NCBI RefSeq assembly: GCF_028289855.1
Contig: NZ_JAQGKZ010000084.1
Location: 1 to 35,566 of the forward strand
Direction: 5' to 3'
DNA: 35,566 nucleotides
Origin: Sphingomonas bacterium
GTDB taxonomy: Bacteria; Pseudomonadota; Alphaproteobacteria; Sphingomonadales; Sphingomonadaceae
Part shown: positions 1 through 8,423 of the stretch, piece after piece
How the letters are laid out: every line of letters begins with the position of its first letter
How positions within the stretch are numbered: position 1 is the stretch's first letter
The notes under the pieces: model-generated
Databases searched by the model: none
Seen by the model: the letters and a program-made list of their open reading frames with translations, nothing else
What the model was told of the DNA's origin: nothing
Program-made: the position numbers and the translations under genes

Positions 1-148
1 CCGCCATCTGCGCGTTGGCGAGGTCGAAGCGGCTGCGGCGACCGAAACGCGGAGTTAGCCGAAGGCACATTGCGCGCGTCTCTATGATCAAAGCGCCAGC
101 TCGCGCAGAGTGTTGGCCGATGGCGGCCACGCGCCCAGAGCCAGTCAT
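1..148 (-). CDS. Possible 5' end of an unidentified gene, cut by the window edge
   Basis: Reading the minus strand from an ATG at 148 towards the left edge, the frame stays open for all 49 codons (start MTGSGRVAAIGQHSARAG, with RFGRRSRFDLANAQMA near the edge). It would follow the ParB-like gene in the same direction. I do not recognise the product. No convincing ribosome binding site is visible and short open frames are common at this GC content. Plus-strand frames here are also open in part: one ends in a TAG at about position 58. The stretch may simply be non-coding. Low confidence. Confidence 0.2.
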   Translation of the reverse strand, partial: MTGSGRVAAIGQHSARAGALIIETRAMCLRLTPRFGRRSRFDLANAQMA

Positions 149-189
149 TCGGAGCGCTCCGATCTGATCTCGAAAGCGGTCGTCGGGTT

Positions 190-819
190 CTAGCGGTTGG
201 TATCGTCGGAACGGCCACACCAGCCCGCCAGATAAGATGCTTCATGCTGCCCTGCTGCCGCCAGCGCCTTGTCCACCGCGCGTTCGAAGTTGTTGGTGAC
301 GAGCCTTATGCTGATCCGCCGGCGCAGAAAATCCGCCCAAAGGAATTCGGAATAGGGCGTGTTGTCTTTGGCGTAACCGCCTGATCGCCGAACCTCGCCG
401 GCAAGCGAACGATAGGGATCATCCTTCATCCCACTGATCCGTTTGGGCAATTTGTCGTACGACTGGCGGATGCCTTCGGCGTCGAAGGGATGCAGCCAGT
501 TCCGATTGTCCATGAAGGTCCAGAAAACGGCCTTCTTTAGAAAATGCAGGTCCGCAACAACGCTAACGAGGACGTGACTGACCCCTTCCTCGTGCAACGC
601 CCGCGCGAGATGATGGTGGTCGATGACATAGGGTACGGACTTGGGCCCCAGGACCACGGGGATCATATGGCTGCCAAGAAAATCGGGGCCGTCCCGTTCG
701 GCACGCTTGCGCCACTCGGCTCGCTTGCGATCAACCTCGCGCAACCCGACCGTCATCTGGGTTGGTCGCAAAGTCCCGATCTCGACGGGATGGAGAGTTG
801 GAGCCAAATCTTCGGTCAT
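190..819 (-). CDS. ParB-like (ParBc_2-type) protein
   Basis: A protein of 209 residues when read from the ATG at 819. I prefer that start because its ATGA overlaps the TGA of the SulP transporter gene by 4 bases, which indicates translational coupling; the open frame extends 14 codons further upstream inside the transporter gene. The central motif VIDHHHLARAL, preceded by a proline-rich HPVEIGTLRPTQMTVGL stretch, matches the small family called putative ParB-like nuclease (ParBc_2), whose members are around 200 residues. In plasmid and chromosome ParB proteins the related N-terminal fold binds CTP, but members of this short family lack the DNA-binding helix-turn-helix domain, and none is visible here. 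There is no signal peptide or membrane segment. The biochemical role of the family is poorly known. Its pairing with an anion transporter gives no obvious functional clue. Confidence 0.8.
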   Translation of the reverse strand: MTEDLAPTLHPVEIGTLRPTQMTVGLREVDRKRAEWRKRAERDGPDFLGSHMIPVVLGPKSVPYVIDHHHLARALHEEGVSHVLVSVVADLHFLKKAVFWTFMDNRNWLHPFDAEGIRQSYDKLPKRISGMKDDPYRSLAGEVRRSGGYAKDNTPYSEFLWADFLRRRISIRLVTNNFERAVDKALAAAGQHEASYLAGWCGRSDDTNR

Positions 820-2435
820 GCGCGTGCCTCCAGTCCGATTGTCGCCGCTTGCACCGCGCAAATGGCGTCATCGACGCTGTAGCTGCTGCGCTCGCTCAGA
901 TCAGTATCTCCGGCAGCTAAAATAAGGTCTCGCGCGCGATCGTGCAGCCTCGCCAACTGCACGCGAAAACCGCTGCGAGCCATCGCGCCATCGAATTCAA
1001 TCAAGGCATCGAGGGCAGTGCTGTCGAGATCATAGCTCTCCTCGAGACTGAGGACGACGACTTGGATGGTCGGATCGGCGCGCGTGCCCGAGGCGACGAG
1101 GCTGAGCATGCGTTCTGCATTGGCGAAGAAGAGCGGCGCGGTTGGCCGCCAGATCGCAATATGCGGCGGCGCGATAGCGTCAGTATGTCGAGCAACATCG
1201 ACGTAGTCATGGCCTCCGGCGAGCCGGCCAAGCCGCGCGACCCGCGGCGTTGCAAGCCGCTGAAGCAAGGCGGCCAGCGACAACACGATAGCTAACAGCA
1301 TGCCGTCGAGCACGCCAAGCACCAGCACACCGACAGCTGCTCCCAAGGCAACAAATTGATCGCGATTGAGTCGCCACAGGCGAACGATCGGGTTCGGGTC
1401 GAGCGCATGCATCAGTGCGGCAATGACGACCGCTGCCAATACCGGTTCTGGCAGCGTGGCGATGAGCGGCATGGCGAAGAGGACTATTGCCACGAGGCTG
1501 ATCGCGGCGATTGCGCCAGTTATACGGCTCGTCGAGCCGCCCGCCTCACTCGCCGATCCGGCCGAAAAGCCGGCGCCGACCGGCATGCCCTGAACAAGGG
1601 CGCTGGCCAGATTGGCAATGCCGAGCGCCGCAAGCTCGCGGTTGGCACCGACCGTGTCATTGTGGCGTAGCGCCATCGTTCGGATCGTCCCCCACGATTC
1701 AGCGAACAGAATAAGGACGAGGGGGACCGTGAATTGCGCCAGACTGGAATAGTCTGCCCATCCGAGTCTCGGTAAGGAAGGCATAGTTAGTGTCGTGTCG
1801 ACCGACCCGACTACCGCGACTCCTCGTTCCTGCAAGTTGAGCCAATGCGCCGCCAGTATCCCTAAGATCAGCACGATAATTGCGCCGGGAATTGCGGGAT
1901 ATCTGCGCAGCGCTAGAAGGATGATTAGTGCTATCGCGCCCGTTACAACGCTCATGACATGCCACGTCGGCGCGGACTCAGCCAAGGCAACGCAGAAGGC
2001 GAAAAAGCCGGATGCCGAGATTCCGACGCCCGTGATGATCGGCAGTTGGTGAATAATGATTGTAATTGCGATGCCCAGTGCAAAGCCGCGCAGAACCGGA
2101 CGGGAGATAAAACCGGTCAATCCGCCCAAACGAGCTGCTGACGCAGCGAGGAACAGCAACCCTGCGATGCCGACGACTATGGTAGCAATTGCTGCGCGGT
2201 CGGTCCCCGGCAAAGGCAGAACAGCCAGCGTCGCCGCCAGGATTGCCGCAGAAGAGGATGTAGCGGAAACGATCGCAAAGCGGCTTCGTCCCGCTGCCGC
2301 GTACGCCAAGCAGCCTGCGATCGCAGCAAATATCGCGTGCTGTGGCGCTAGTCCCGCAATACCTGCATAGGCCACGCCTTCGGGTAGCATCAGACCCGCG
2401 ACGCACATGCCCGCTATCAGATCATTTGCACGCAT
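816..2435 (-). CDS. SulP family inorganic anion transporter with STAS domain
   Basis: A membrane protein of 539 residues. The N-terminus (NDLIAGMCVAGLMLPEGVAYAGIAGLAP) is the SulP signature of transmembrane segment 1, followed by about ten further hydrophobic segments up to residue 390. A cytoplasmic STAS domain occupies roughly residues 415-530 (IAIWRPTAPLFFANAERM, then VVVLSLEESYDLDSTALDAL). The family carries sulfate, bicarbonate or other anions across the inner membrane; the substrate cannot be told from sequence. Homologues usually have 10-20 residues before the DLIAG motif. Here no alternative start codon exists between the ATG at 2435 and an upstream in-frame stop at about 2483, and no clear ribosome binding site precedes the ATG, so the protein is slightly short at its N-terminus. 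The stop overlaps the start of the ParB-like gene by 4 bases. Confidence 0.9.
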   Translation of the reverse strand: MRANDLIAGMCVAGLMLPEGVAYAGIAGLAPQHAIFAAIAGCLAYAAAGRSRFAIVSATSSSAAILAATLAVLPLPGTDRAAIATIVVGIAGLLFLAASAARLGGLTGFISRPVLRGFALGIAITIIIHQLPIITGVGISASGFFAFCVALAESAPTWHVMSVVTGAIALIILLALRRYPAIPGAIIVLILGILAAHWLNLQERGVAVVGSVDTTLTMPSLPRLGWADYSSLAQFTVPLVLILFAESWGTIRTMALRHNDTVGANRELAALGIANLASALVQGMPVGAGFSAGSASEAGGSTSRITGAIAAISLVAIVLFAMPLIATLPEPVLAAVVIAALMHALDPNPIVRLWRLNRDQFVALGAAVGVLVLGVLDGMLLAIVLSLAALLQRLATPRVARLGRLAGGHDYVDVARHTDAIAPPHIAIWRPTAPLFFANAERMLSLVASGTRADPTIQVVVLSLEESYDLDSTALDALIEFDGAMARSGFRVQLARLHDRARDLILAAGDTDLSERSSYSVDDAICAVQAATIGLEARA

Positions 2436-2630
2436 CGACCGCGATAAGGGGCTTGATCGACACGGTTGACAAGAGTGGCGTCAAAAAGGCCGCTTTGCGC
2501 CCCAGCAGCGGTCATTCGAAGCCACGCGTGCAATTCACGAGAGCGGTCGCTCGTTTAGGCTGGCGGGGCTGAACACACGGTCGAAAGGACCTCTCATTCG
2601 ACCAACACGCCGCAATAAGCGCTACGCTTG

Positions 2631-5018
2631 TCACCATGCCACGCCAACGGCCAGTCGAAGATTTCGTGGACGGAGCGGTGTTGCCTGATCGCGATAGCTC
2701 AATGAAAACGGATTGCCGAAAGCGAACCGGTTGGCCGTGCTGTTGGTTAGATTATTCCCTAAAAAACTGAAATCGATGCCTTTCCAGCGAAGATTGGCAG
2801 ATAGGCCGACAACCCAATAATTCCCCTGGCTCACGTCGAGCAGGTCTCCGGTACCGAGCACCGAGCGTCCCACATAGTCCGTCGTCAGTCCGATCTGAGG
2901 CTCAACCTGTCCGGTACGCCACTGATAGCTGACGCCGCCATGCCCCGCGAATGGCGGTGTCTCGGGGAGGCGTCGATTGTCGCGCTTCGACAGGTCGGCA
3001 ATCGGCCCCGACACCGTATTGTCGGTTAGCAGAAAGGAGCCGACGACACGAAACCCGACGACCGGAATCCAATCGACATTACCTTCGATTGTTTCGATCT
3101 TCGCGTCCCCAATATTCGCGGTGTAAGGCAGGCCACGGCGGTTGATCAGATCGGCTTGAATATTGCTCCAGCGCGCTAGTGACACGCTGCTCGAAACGGC
3201 CAGCCCCGTCGGCCCGGCACGGAGCTTACGAAAGCCCAGTTCACCGACCCTGATCTCGTCCGGTTGGTAATCAGCAACACGGCCCACACCCGGCGCGACG
3301 GCCAGGCCGCCGGTGCGATATCCCGTCTGGAACCGTGCGAACAACGCAAGCTGGGGCGCAAGCTGCCACGAGAGTGCCAGCGTCGGATCGAGCCGTCGCG
3401 TCGATCGCCCCTTGACGAAATTGGTCGATCTAGGCGCACTCGATGGGTCGCCATCGGTGCGCGCGAGCGTAACGCGCGCGCCGCCGGTTATCGATAGTCG
3501 CGGCGAGAGCCCTACGGTGGCTTCGCCGAATGCGGAGGCGGCCTTGGTCACATTGGTCACACCGATGATGTCGAGATCGTTGCCCGGCGATCCCAGTGAG
3601 CGCGTCAGGATGTCGCGGTCGCTGATCAGGGTGAAGCCGAACACCCACGAATTGCCGCCGCTCATCGACCGCGACAATCGCGCTTCCTGGCTCAGCAAGC
3701 GTTTGCTGCGGTTGGCGGTATAGATCGTTGGCATCGTCGGCGCTCCGCCTGCGCCCGCCCGAGGCGTGGCATCGAAGCGGTCGGTCGAGCGGTAGCCGAC
3801 AATCCCGCTGGCGGAAAAAAAGCGCAGGCCGCTGCCCCACGTCTTTGACACGACAACCCTGCCGAACAACAAATCGCTATCGAACGGCTGCGCGATCCGC
3901 GAGCGCCTGGTCAACGGACCTTCGACTGTTTCGGCATATTGCGCGTCGCGCGTGTCGATCCGCTGTCCCGTGCCGCTTGCTTCGACCCGCCAGCCGCCTC
4001 CGGGGTCAAGCCGCAGCGCTAATCGGGCCCCGACCGTATCGCTGCTGTTGACTAGCCTCGAGCCGCGGCCGGCATCGTCGATATATCCGCCATCGCGAAT
4101 GTTGTAACCGACAGCGCGAAGCCCGAATCGTTCCTTCGCGATCGGCAGATTGACCATCCCGGCGGTGTCGAACCCCGTCGCTCCGCCACTCGTTAGCGTT
4201 ACGCCACCTGCAAACGACCCCGCAATTTTCGACAGATCGACGGGGTTGGATGAAACGCGGATCACACCGCCGATCGAGCCTGCGCCGTACAGTGTTCCTT
4301 GAGGACCCTCGAGAATTTCTATGCTCCGCACATCGTACAAGCGTAGACCGGGATCGGGACCGGAATAGTTGATTTGCACATCGTCGAGATAGAGACTGGT
4401 CGTCGATTGCGTGCTGCCGTTGAAGCTGCTGTCGGCGACGCCCCGGATGAATATCTTGTTTCGCCCAGCGCCGAGTTGCGTCCCCTGCAATATGGGAAGC
4501 GTTTCGGCCATGTCGCTCATGTTTTCAGCGGCCTGCCACGGCCTGACCGGCAGTGGGCCGACCACGGTAAGGCTGCCCGGATAGCGTAGTAGGGGAATGC
4601 GCTGCTTGCTCGCGGTGATGACGATATCTGGCCCTGGCGGCGGATTGGGCGACGCGACGGGGCGCGACCGGGCGGCGGATTTGGCAATCACCCGCACAAT
4701 CCGATAACCCCCAGCATTCGCCCGAGCCCGATAGCCTGTACGCTGGAGCAATTGGCCGAGCGCCGTACGGACCGACATATGTCCCTGGATCGGGCGCGTT
4801 CTGACCGACCTTAATCCTGGTTCGGTGCTCATGATTTCCACCCCGGTCTCGCGGGCGAGCTCTATCAGGGCGACGTCCAATGTGGTGGCCGGGATCGATA
4901 TCACCGCATCGCGGGCGAAAGCTGGGGCGGAATGACAGGCTGCGGCGGCAATCAGTGCCAGCGTCAGACTAACGCGAAGCGCCAACCCCCTCTGACAGCA
5001 TCCACTGTTCCCCATCAC
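2631..5018 (-). CDS. TonB-dependent receptor with N-terminal STN (transducer) domain
   Basis: An outer membrane receptor of 795 residues. A signal peptide (residues about 12-36, hydrophobic core VSLTLALIAAAA, ending APAFA) is followed by an STN domain (about 40-112, ATTLDVALIELARETGV). A TonB box-like DIVITASKQ comes at about 131. The plug contains IFIRGVADSSFNGSTQSTTSLYLDDV and LEGPQGTLYGAGSIGGVIRV. The barrel runs to the C-terminus, which ends in Trp (AVGVAW) rather than the more usual Phe. In FecA-type systems the STN domain signals ligand loading to a FecR protein, and exactly such a gene sits directly upstream and overlaps by 50 bases. The transported compound (siderophore or another nutrient) cannot be deduced. 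The start is uncertain: the ATG at 5018 lies inside fecR, and another ATG follows immediately. Confidence 0.92.
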   Translation of the reverse strand: MMGNSGCCQRGLALRVSLTLALIAAAACHSAPAFARDAVISIPATTLDVALIELARETGVEIMSTEPGLRSVRTRPIQGHMSVRTALGQLLQRTGYRARANAGGYRIVRVIAKSAARSRPVASPNPPPGPDIVITASKQRIPLLRYPGSLTVVGPLPVRPWQAAENMSDMAETLPILQGTQLGAGRNKIFIRGVADSSFNGSTQSTTSLYLDDVQINYSGPDPGLRLYDVRSIEILEGPQGTLYGAGSIGGVIRVSSNPVDLSKIAGSFAGGVTLTSGGATGFDTAGMVNLPIAKERFGLRAVGYNIRDGGYIDDAGRGSRLVNSSDTVGARLALRLDPGGGWRVEASGTGQRIDTRDAQYAETVEGPLTRRSRIAQPFDSDLLFGRVVVSKTWGSGLRFFSASGIVGYRSTDRFDATPRAGAGGAPTMPTIYTANRSKRLLSQEARLSRSMSGGNSWVFGFTLISDRDILTRSLGSPGNDLDIIGVTNVTKAASAFGEATVGLSPRLSITGGARVTLARTDGDPSSAPRSTNFVKGRSTRRLDPTLALSWQLAPQLALFARFQTGYRTGGLAVAPGVGRVADYQPDEIRVGELGFRKLRAGPTGLAVSSSVSLARWSNIQADLINRRGLPYTANIGDAKIETIEGNVDWIPVVGFRVVGSFLLTDNTVSGPIADLSKRDNRRLPETPPFAGHGGVSYQWRTGQVEPQIGLTTDYVGRSVLGTGDLLDVSQGNYWVVGLSANLRWKGIDFSFLGNNLTNSTANRFAFGNPFSLSYRDQATPLRPRNLRLAVGVAW

Positions 5019-5916
5019 GCCGCCACGTCGCCCCGATCAGCACGGCCAGATGCGGTACGTCTTTATCCGCGGCGCCGGTGAACCGAACCATGCCGGTAAA
5101 GGGCCGATCCGGCAAGGCACCGGCCAGAGAGATCCGGAAGCCATATTGTCGCTCGATCGTCGCAACAACGTCGCCCAGCCGCTGACCGTCAAAACTGAGC
5201 ATGCCCGAGCGCCAGCTACCGATTGAGCCAGGATCGATCCTGCTCCGCGCGACGCGGCTGCCGTCGCTATGCGCAGAGAGTATATCGCCCGCCTTCAACG
5301 TCAGCGCATCACGCCCCGGCTGGAACATTATCGACCCTTCCGACACCGCGACCGACAAGTTCTGGCCATCGCGCGCGATGTTGAACACCGTGCCGAGGTC
5401 GCGGATCGTCACGCTTCCGGCGGTCATCACGAAAGGATGCCCATCGTCGTGGCGGACATGGAACATCGCCTCGCCGCCGTCGAGCGACGCAACACGCGGA
5501 TCGGCGCGATCGAGAGTCAGTGTCGTCCCGCCGCTCATTTCGATCCTGGTGCCGTCGCCGAGCGCAACCGTGCGGCGTTCGCCCGCGCGCGTTGCGACTT
5601 CGTAGGGCGATGACCGCGGCGCGATAATCGCCGGGACGAACAACGCCGCTACGACAGCCGCCGCCGCCGTACCGCCGACGAGCCACGGCCAGCGCGCTCG
5701 GACATTGTCATTTGCGGCGACCGGTTCGGATACGAACTGGGGAAAGCGCTCGCGGTCGATCAGCCGATCCTGCGCCGCGATCGTGCCATAAGCCTCGGCG
5801 TGCGCCGGGTCAGCCTCGAGCCAAGCGACGAAATCCGCCCAATCGGTGTCGGGTGCGTCGGCAAGGCGGATGTGCCAGCAGATCGCCTGGTCGATAACGT
5901 CCGCATCGGCGTTCAC
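4969..5916 (-). CDS. FecR-like anti-sigma / sigma regulator
   Basis: A single-pass inner membrane protein of 315 residues. The cytoplasmic N-terminal DUF4880-like segment (DQAICWHIRLADAPDTDW, then FVAWLEADPAHAEAY) contacts sigma factors in this family. A membrane helix follows at about residues 75-97 (WPWLVGGTAAAAVVAALF). The periplasmic FecR domain occupies about 105-215 (ATRAGERRTVALGDGTRIEM, DGGEAMFHVRHDDGHPFVM, LGTVFNIARDG). The C-terminal STN-like part (VVATIERQYGFRISL) is where such proteins touch the receptor. Translation starts at a GTG whose GTGA overlaps the sigma factor stop by 4 bases, so the two are coupled. It relays receptor occupancy to the sigma factor encoded upstream. Confidence 0.93.
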   Translation of the reverse strand: MNADADVIDQAICWHIRLADAPDTDWADFVAWLEADPAHAEAYGTIAAQDRLIDRERFPQFVSEPVAANDNVRARWPWLVGGTAAAAVVAALFVPAIIAPRSSPYEVATRAGERRTVALGDGTRIEMSGGTTLTLDRADPRVASLDGGEAMFHVRHDDGHPFVMTAGSVTIRDLGTVFNIARDGQNLSVAVSEGSIMFQPGRDALTLKAGDILSAHSDGSRVARSRIDPGSIGSWRSGMLSFDGQRLGDVVATIERQYGFRISLAGALPDRPFTGMVRFTGAADKDVPHLAVLIGATWRRDGEQWMLSEGVGASR

Positions 5917-6464
5917 GATTCAGCGCCCCTTTCATCTTCCAGACGACGCGCGTCGCCCAAAGCCTCACCGGACGCCGCCAGCCGGTCATGAATCTTGCGA
6001 TACGCACGCTGCAACAGCTTTTCGACGCCGGAGACGCTGATGCCCAGATGCTCGGCAATATCGCGTTGCGGACGCTCTTCCAATCGGAACATCCGCAGCG
6101 CGGTCGCCATACGTTCGGGCATGTCGGCGATGGCACCCTCGACCTCACGCCACTGGCCGCGAGCGATCGACGCGCGTTCGGGATCGGGCATTTCCTCGGC
6201 GCCTGGCTGTACGTCGAGCCAGCCGCCATCGCGCGCGCCGCGCCGGCCGGCGGCAATACGGCGGTCGGTCGCCAGGTTGGATGCCATTCGGTAAAGAAAT
6301 GCTGCGGGCTGCGCGATTGGCTGGTCGCTTGTCTGGTCGATCCGCAGCCAGAGATCCTGCAACGCATCCTCGGCTTCGTCGCGCCCGCCGAGCCTTGCGG
6401 TCAGCAGCCGCAACAGCATCGGGCGTTGTGCGAGGAAAATGGCCTTGAGCCCGCTGTCAGCCAC
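5913..6464 (-). CDS. ECF RNA polymerase sigma factor, FecI-like
   Basis: A protein of 183 residues with the two-domain layout of ECF sigma factors. Region 2 is at about residues 10-75 (LLRLLTARLGGRDEAEDALQDLWLRI, PAAFLYRMASNLATDRRI). Region 4 with its helix-turn-helix is at about 108-165 (ERMATALRMFRLEERPQRDIAEHLGISVSGVEKLLQRA). It should direct RNA polymerase to the fecR/receptor operon and perhaps other promoters. The start is a GTG at 6464 preceded by GGGGAA. Only 17 bases separate it from the stop of the upstream deacetylase gene, so it may be read from the glycosyltransferase promoter as well as from its own; no clear separate promoter was recognised in that gap. Confidence 0.93.
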   Translation of the reverse strand: MADSGLKAIFLAQRPMLLRLLTARLGGRDEAEDALQDLWLRIDQTSDQPIAQPAAFLYRMASNLATDRRIAAGRRGARDGGWLDVQPGAEEMPDPERASIARGQWREVEGAIADMPERMATALRMFRLEERPQRDIAEHLGISVSGVEKLLQRAYRKIHDRLAASGEALGDARRLEDERGAES

Positions 6465-6481
6465 CGTTGAGCGTTCCCCGG

Positions 6482-7285
6482 TCAGGCGGGGAACGCCAGA
6501 CCTTCGGCTGCCGCAATGTCGGCGATCGACAAGTTGCGCAAGGCTTCGGCTTCACGGGGTCGCGCCGCGGCGACCGCATCCCCCGCGCGCTCGCCGGCAC
6601 CGGGGTGGCACATCACGAGATGCTTAGCCCCAGGCCGGCGTAGGAAGCGCGGAAACAAATCAAGATAATCGCTCGCGAAATCATAATGCCCGGCGAAGCT
6701 ATCATTAGTTTTCAGACCGTGTGCGACAGCGGCGCGGCGTAGCCCGCGCGAATGCCACGCGCTGCCGATGGCTTTGCCGGGGAACGGCCTGACGAGCATC
6801 GCAGAAAGCCGGTCTCGACAATCCCGTACCCAGGCATCGGGCGCACGGCGCGCCGTCTCGCGCAATACGATGTCGCGGATGCCGGGCAGCGCGTGCGAAT
6901 GTTGGTGACCATCGACGAACGCGGGAGGACACCCCATCGCGGCGATGAACGCATCGAATTGCGCCGAAACCTCCGCAGCGATCTCGCCGAGCGGCAAGCC
7001 CCCTCTGACGGCCAACCGATGGAGCGAAGCGATCTCCGGCAGCGAACCGTCGAGGGTGAGGCGCGGCATCGCCGTCAGCGGTCGCTCGCCGGTTAGTGTC
7101 AGGTGCAAGCCGATCTCGACATGGCCCGGCAGCCCCGAGAGGAGACGGCTGTCGTCCGCCCAGCCGGGCATCACTGACATACAACTGATCGCGTTAAGTT
7201 TTCCGGCCTGCGCGAGACCTGCGATCGTCTCGCTAACCCCGCGCGAGAAGGCGAAATCGTCAGAGCACAGGATGAGACGGGGCAA
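6482..7285 (-). CDS. ChbG/HpnK family carbohydrate deacetylase
   Basis: A protein of 267 residues from a TTG at 7285 (PRLILCSDDFAFSRGVSETI). I chose this start because the family begins a few residues before the metal-binding SDDF motif; the longer open frame would run far into the upstream gene. Visible motifs are the catalytic and metal-binding ILCSDDFAFS at the N-terminus, VEIGLHLTLTGERPL at about 55, FVDGHQHSHALPGI at about 120 and LVMCHPGAGE near the C-terminus. Members remove N-acetyl groups from chitooligosaccharides (ChbG) or act on modified hopanoids (HpnK) and related glycans. The adjacent glycosyltransferase (26-base overlap) supports a role in glycan or glycolipid modification, but no hopanoid genes are present in the window, so I leave the substrate open. 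Confidence 0.85.
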   Translation of the reverse strand: MPRLILCSDDFAFSRGVSETIAGLAQAGKLNAISCMSVMPGWADDSRLLSGLPGHVEIGLHLTLTGERPLTAMPRLTLDGSLPEIASLHRLAVRGGLPLGEIAAEVSAQFDAFIAAMGCPPAFVDGHQHSHALPGIRDIVLRETARRAPDAWVRDCRDRLSAMLVRPFPGKAIGSAWHSRGLRRAAVAHGLKTNDSFAGHYDFASDYLDLFPRFLRRPGAKHLVMCHPGAGERAGDAVAAARPREAEALRNLSIADIAAAEGLAFPA

Positions 7286-8129
7286 GTGCCGGGCTTTCGA
7301 TAAGCTGATATTGCCGTTCCCGGATCCGATGGCTGGACAATTGCCGCCCGCGCAGCCGCGCGGCGAGGAAGGAATAGAAGAACCAGTCCCCCATCCATGG
7401 CGCGGCAACCGAATACACTAATCGCTCGAACAGGGTCCAGCGGATCGATTCGCGGTCGCGGTCGCGCGGCGACGGACGGCACCACAGGTCGCGGCTATAA
7501 CCCATCGCGCCATGACGCATCACACGATGGATGATCTCGTGATCTTCGAGAACATAGTTCCAGCGATCGGCGTCGAACCCGCCCGCGGTGCGCAAGGTTG
7601 CGGCGCAGAATGCCTGACCTGCACCCCCAGTGTGTGATTGGCGCGGTAACAAGCGGGCGCTGGCCAGAAAGCCTCGCGCTTTGGCCTCACGGTCAGCCTC
7701 GCTGGCGTCCGGCGCGATGAAATAACTGCCCGCGACAACGCAGGCCGGCTGCGACAGGATCGCTCCGGCGGCGGCAAGATAATGCGGCGGATATAGCGTG
7801 TCGGCGTCGCAGGTGGCCACCCAGCGCGTGCGCACCCAGCCAAGTCCGGTGCGCAGTGCCGCAACCTTGCCCGGCGCGGTTTCGGTCAGCAACAAATAGT
7901 CGATGCCGTGGCTGCGGCACGCGGCAACCGCAATTGCCGCGCTGCCGTCGCTCGATCCGTTGTCGACCAGAATCAACCTCAGCGGAACCGACTGCGCCGC
8001 GATGCTCGCGATCGTCGCGCGCAGATAGTCGCGCTCGTTGAAGAACGGGATGAGCACTGTCCATTCGGGAGCCGCTCGCGGTGCTATCCGGCCGGTGTCG
8101 GTGTTGAGCGAATCGAGGTCGAGATACAT
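7260..8129 (-). CDS. Family 2 glycosyltransferase
   Basis: A protein of 289 residues from the ATG at 8129 (MYLDLDSLNTDTGRIAP). This start is preceded by GGCGTGG, and residues upstream of it have no family features. The GT-A fold is clear: WTVLIPFFNERDYLRATIASIAAQ near residue 25, LILVDNGSSDGSA (nucleotide-sugar site) at about 52, and a DAD metal-binding motif in WVATCDADTLYPPHYLAAA at about 110. The acceptor region has GGAGQAFCAATLRTAGGFD and the catalytic VLEDHEIIHRV. No transmembrane helix is obvious apart from a weakly hydrophobic C-terminal segment. It probably transfers a sugar to a lipid or polysaccharide acceptor in the cytoplasm. It is the first gene of the minus-strand run leading to the deacetylase. 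Confidence 0.87.
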   Translation of the reverse strand: MYLDLDSLNTDTGRIAPRAAPEWTVLIPFFNERDYLRATIASIAAQSVPLRLILVDNGSSDGSAAIAVAACRSHGIDYLLLTETAPGKVAALRTGLGWVRTRWVATCDADTLYPPHYLAAAGAILSQPACVVAGSYFIAPDASEADREAKARGFLASARLLPRQSHTGGAGQAFCAATLRTAGGFDADRWNYVLEDHEIIHRVMRHGAMGYSRDLWCRPSPRDRDRESIRWTLFERLVYSVAAPWMGDWFFYSFLAARLRGRQLSSHRIRERQYQLIESPALAPSHPVL

Positions 8130-8423
8130 CCACGCCGTCCATTGACATGGGCAAGAATGAGAAGCCGGCGCCGGATTGAGACCGTATGGCGGCTGCCCTC
8201 CACAGACCCCGCCCGACATTGCACCGGCACCGACTTCCCGCTGCCCCGATCAAATGACGACGTCCGGGCACACGATCCGCATCGATCGGTTAATTTATTT
8301 TTGAGACTCTTCGAGATTCGAAGTGAGGGAGAGTTTGACGATGCGCTCCGGCGCCTTCCGCACCGGGGCCGCGAAAAATAAGTCGCATGACGCAGCCTTT
8401 CGCGGGGTCTAGTTGGATCAGCC
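8130..8423. promoter_or_regulatory. Divergent intergenic region between the two glycosyltransferases
   Basis: 294 bases between two divergently transcribed genes, so promoters for both must lie here. The stretch at 8285-8310 is A/T-rich (TTAATTTATTTTTGAGA) in an otherwise GC-rich region and is the best promoter candidate. A short inverted repeat, CTTCGA followed by TCGAAG, lies at about 8308-8322. No specific operator could be assigned and no small gene was recognised. Confidence 0.35.

Noticed and set aside
6482..8129. Hopanoid biosynthesis cluster
   Set aside because: Only a ChbG/HpnK-like protein and a generic glycosyltransferase are present; no squalene-hopene cyclase or other hpn genes.
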